This document shows positions 62,931-64,000 of a stretch of 64,000 nucleotides of DNA, piece after piece. This DNA comes from Variovorax paradoxus NBRC 15149 (GTDB lineage Bacteria; Pseudomonadota; Gammaproteobacteria; Burkholderiales; Burkholderiaceae_C): the NCBI RefSeq assembly GCF_001591365.1, contig NZ_BCUT01000001.1, positions 310,001 to 374,000 on the forward strand. Direction: 5' to 3'. The translations under genes were made by a program, and so were the position numbers. The notes below the pieces were generated by a model. The model was not told where the DNA came from. It was given only the letters and a program-made list of their open reading frames with translations, and did not search any database. Within the stretch, counting starts at the first letter, position 1, and each line of letters opens with the position of its first letter.

Positions 62931-64000
62931 TCAGGCCGAAACCGCCGCGCGGATCTGCTCCAGCACGTCCTTGGCGCTGGCCGGAATGGGCGTGCCCGGA
63001 CCGTAGATGCCCTTGACGCCGGCCTCGTAGAGAAAGTCGTAGTCCTGCCGCGGAATCACGCCGCCGACGAACACGATGATGTCGTCCGCGCCCTGCTTCT
63101 TGAGCTCGTTGATGATGGCGGGCACAAGCGTCTTGTGGCCGGCCGCGAGCGTGCTCACGCCGACGGCATGCACGTCGTTCTCGATGGCCTGCCGCGCGCA
63201 CTCCTCGGGCGTCTGGAACAGCGGCCCCATGTCCACGTCGAAGCCCAGGTCGGCGAACGCGGTGGCCACCACCTTGGCGCCACGGTCGTGCCCGTCCTGG
63301 CCCAGCTTGGAGATCATCACGCGTGGGCGCCGGCCCTGTTCCTCGGCGAAGGCGTTGATTTCGGTCTTGAGGGTTTCCCAGCCTTCGGCCGAGTCGTAGG
63401 CAGCTGCGTACACACCGGTCACCTTTTGCGTGTCGGCCCGATGGCGGCCGAATGATTTTTCGAGCGCGTCGGAAATCTCGCCGACCGTGGCGCGCGCGCG
63501 CACCGCATCGATGCTCAGCGCCAGCAGGTTGCCGGTGTTGCTTTCGGCGGCTTCGGTCAGCGCGTCGAGCGCGGCCTGCACCTTGGCGCCGTCGCGCGAG
63601 GCGCGGATCTTCTGCAGGCGCGCCACCTGCTGCTCGCGCACCATCACGTTGTCGATGGAGAGGCTGTCGATCGCGTCCTCGGTCTTGAGCTTGTACTTGT
63701 TGACGCCCACGATCACGTCCTTGTCCGAGTCGATGCGCGCCTGCTTCTCGGCGGCGGCGGCTTCGATCTTGAGCTTGGCCCAGCCGCTGTCCACCGCCTT
63801 GGTCATGCCGCCCATGGCCTCGACTTCCTCGATGATGGCCCAGGCCGCGTCGGCCATGTCCTGCGTGAGCTTCTCCATCATGTAGCTGCCGGCCCAGGGG
63901 TCGACCACGTTCGTGATATGCGTTTCTTCCTGGATGATGAGCTGCGTGTTGCGCGCGATGCGGGCGCTGAACTCGGTAGGCAGCGCAATCGCTTCGTCGA
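62931..64000 (-). CDS. scpA: Methylmalonyl-CoA mutase, C-terminal part
   Basis: The last 356 residues of the adenosylcobalamin-dependent mutase that converts (R)-methylmalonyl-CoA to succinyl-CoA. The upstream part is beyond the window. The end of the catalytic barrel is seen in [20 protein letters not shown] and [16 protein letters not shown]. The B12-binding domain has the DxHxxG motif in [16 protein letters not shown], then [10 protein letters not shown] and [14 protein letters not shown]. It is the first visible gene of the leftward block GNAT-meaB-pccB-pccA-bioB-VOC. Confidence 0.95.
   Translation of the reverse strand, partial: DEAIALPTEFSARIARNTQLIIQEETHITNVVDPWAGSYMMEKLTQDMADAAWAIIEEVEAMGGMTKAVDSGWAKLKIEAAAAEKQARIDSDKDVIVGVNKYKLKTEDAIDSLSIDNVMVREQQVARLQKIRASRDGAKVQAALDALTEAAESNTGNLLALSIDAVRARATVGEISDALEKSFGRHRADTQKVTGVYAAAYDSAEGWETLKTEINAFAEEQGRRPRVMISKLGQDGHDRGAKVVATAFADLGFDVDMGPLFQTPEECARQAIENDVHAVGVSTLAAGHKTLVPAIINELKKQGADDIIVFVGGVIPRQDYDFLYEAGVKGIYGPGTPIPASAKDVLEQIRAAVSA

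Overview
The window is about 64 kb of GC-rich, gene-dense bacterial chromosome with no rRNA operon, phage, transposase or CRISPR array. The gene set fits a betaproteobacterium of the Burkholderiales. Within that order Comamonadaceae, and Variovorax in particular, fits best. The pointers are an isc operon ending in dnaQ, homodimeric AceE with a lipoyl-E3, a PHA depolymerase, a PCC/methylmalonyl-CoA mutase block with MeaB, and one intergenic repeat that resembles a Comamonadaceae element. The genus is an inference from recalled families; no search was run.

Layout. 0-8 kb: the tail of a PP2C phosphatase, then a leftward 2-oxoglutarate dehydrogenase operon (sucA-sucB-lpdA-zapE-coiled-coil protein). 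8-18.4 kb: prpE, then a phosphonate cassette (iron alcohol dehydrogenase, OPA-family transporter, phnA, phnY) with a divergent LysR gene, followed by two decayed genes that meet at one junction near 17,840 (a Na/Pi cotransporter and a second LysR gene). 18.6-22.2 kb: isochorismatase-like hydrolase, alpha/beta hydrolase lipoprotein, aldose sugar dehydrogenase and NlpC/P60 hydrolase. 22.2-29.1 kb: the pyruvate dehydrogenase operon aceE-aceF-X-lpdA, where X is an HslV/proteasome-like subunit joined to both neighbours by 4-base overlaps. 29.3-32.5 kb: a PAS histidine kinase and a FixJ/LuxR-type regulator.

32.5-41.7 kb: housekeeping genes (folD, prlC, rpiA, pyrD), two YqjD/YqjE-like envelope genes, a FAD oxidoreductase, a 40-residue proline-rich protein, and an amidase plus lipoprotein pair that looks like a secreted effector with its immunity protein. 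41.7-48.2 kb: tRNA-Val(CAC) and the leftward isc operon iscR-iscS-iscU-iscA-hscB-hscA-fdx-dnaQ, with an IscR-type operator upstream. 48.2-56 kb: uvrB, an aromatic/aspartate aminotransferase, a PHA depolymerase with a histone-like tail, an RnfB-type ferredoxin, a LysE exporter, and a DMT exporter divergent from an Lrp regulator. 56-64 kb: a leftward propionyl-CoA to succinyl-CoA block (mutase, GNAT, meaB, pccB, pccA, bioB, VOC/epimerase-like protein), with the mutase cut by the window end.

The genes link central carbon flow: two 2-oxoacid dehydrogenase complexes, propionate activation (PrpE) feeding PCC and mutase, biotin supply for PCC (BioB), Fe-S assembly for BioB and ferredoxins, and PHA mobilisation. 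The items most worth following are the proteasome homologue inside the PDH operon, the phosphonate cassette that lacks a transaminase but carries an alcohol dehydrogenase, and the orphan amidase/lipoprotein pair. Most intergenic spaces are short. The only gene-poor stretch is 16,661-18,684, which is filled mainly by the two pseudogenes.
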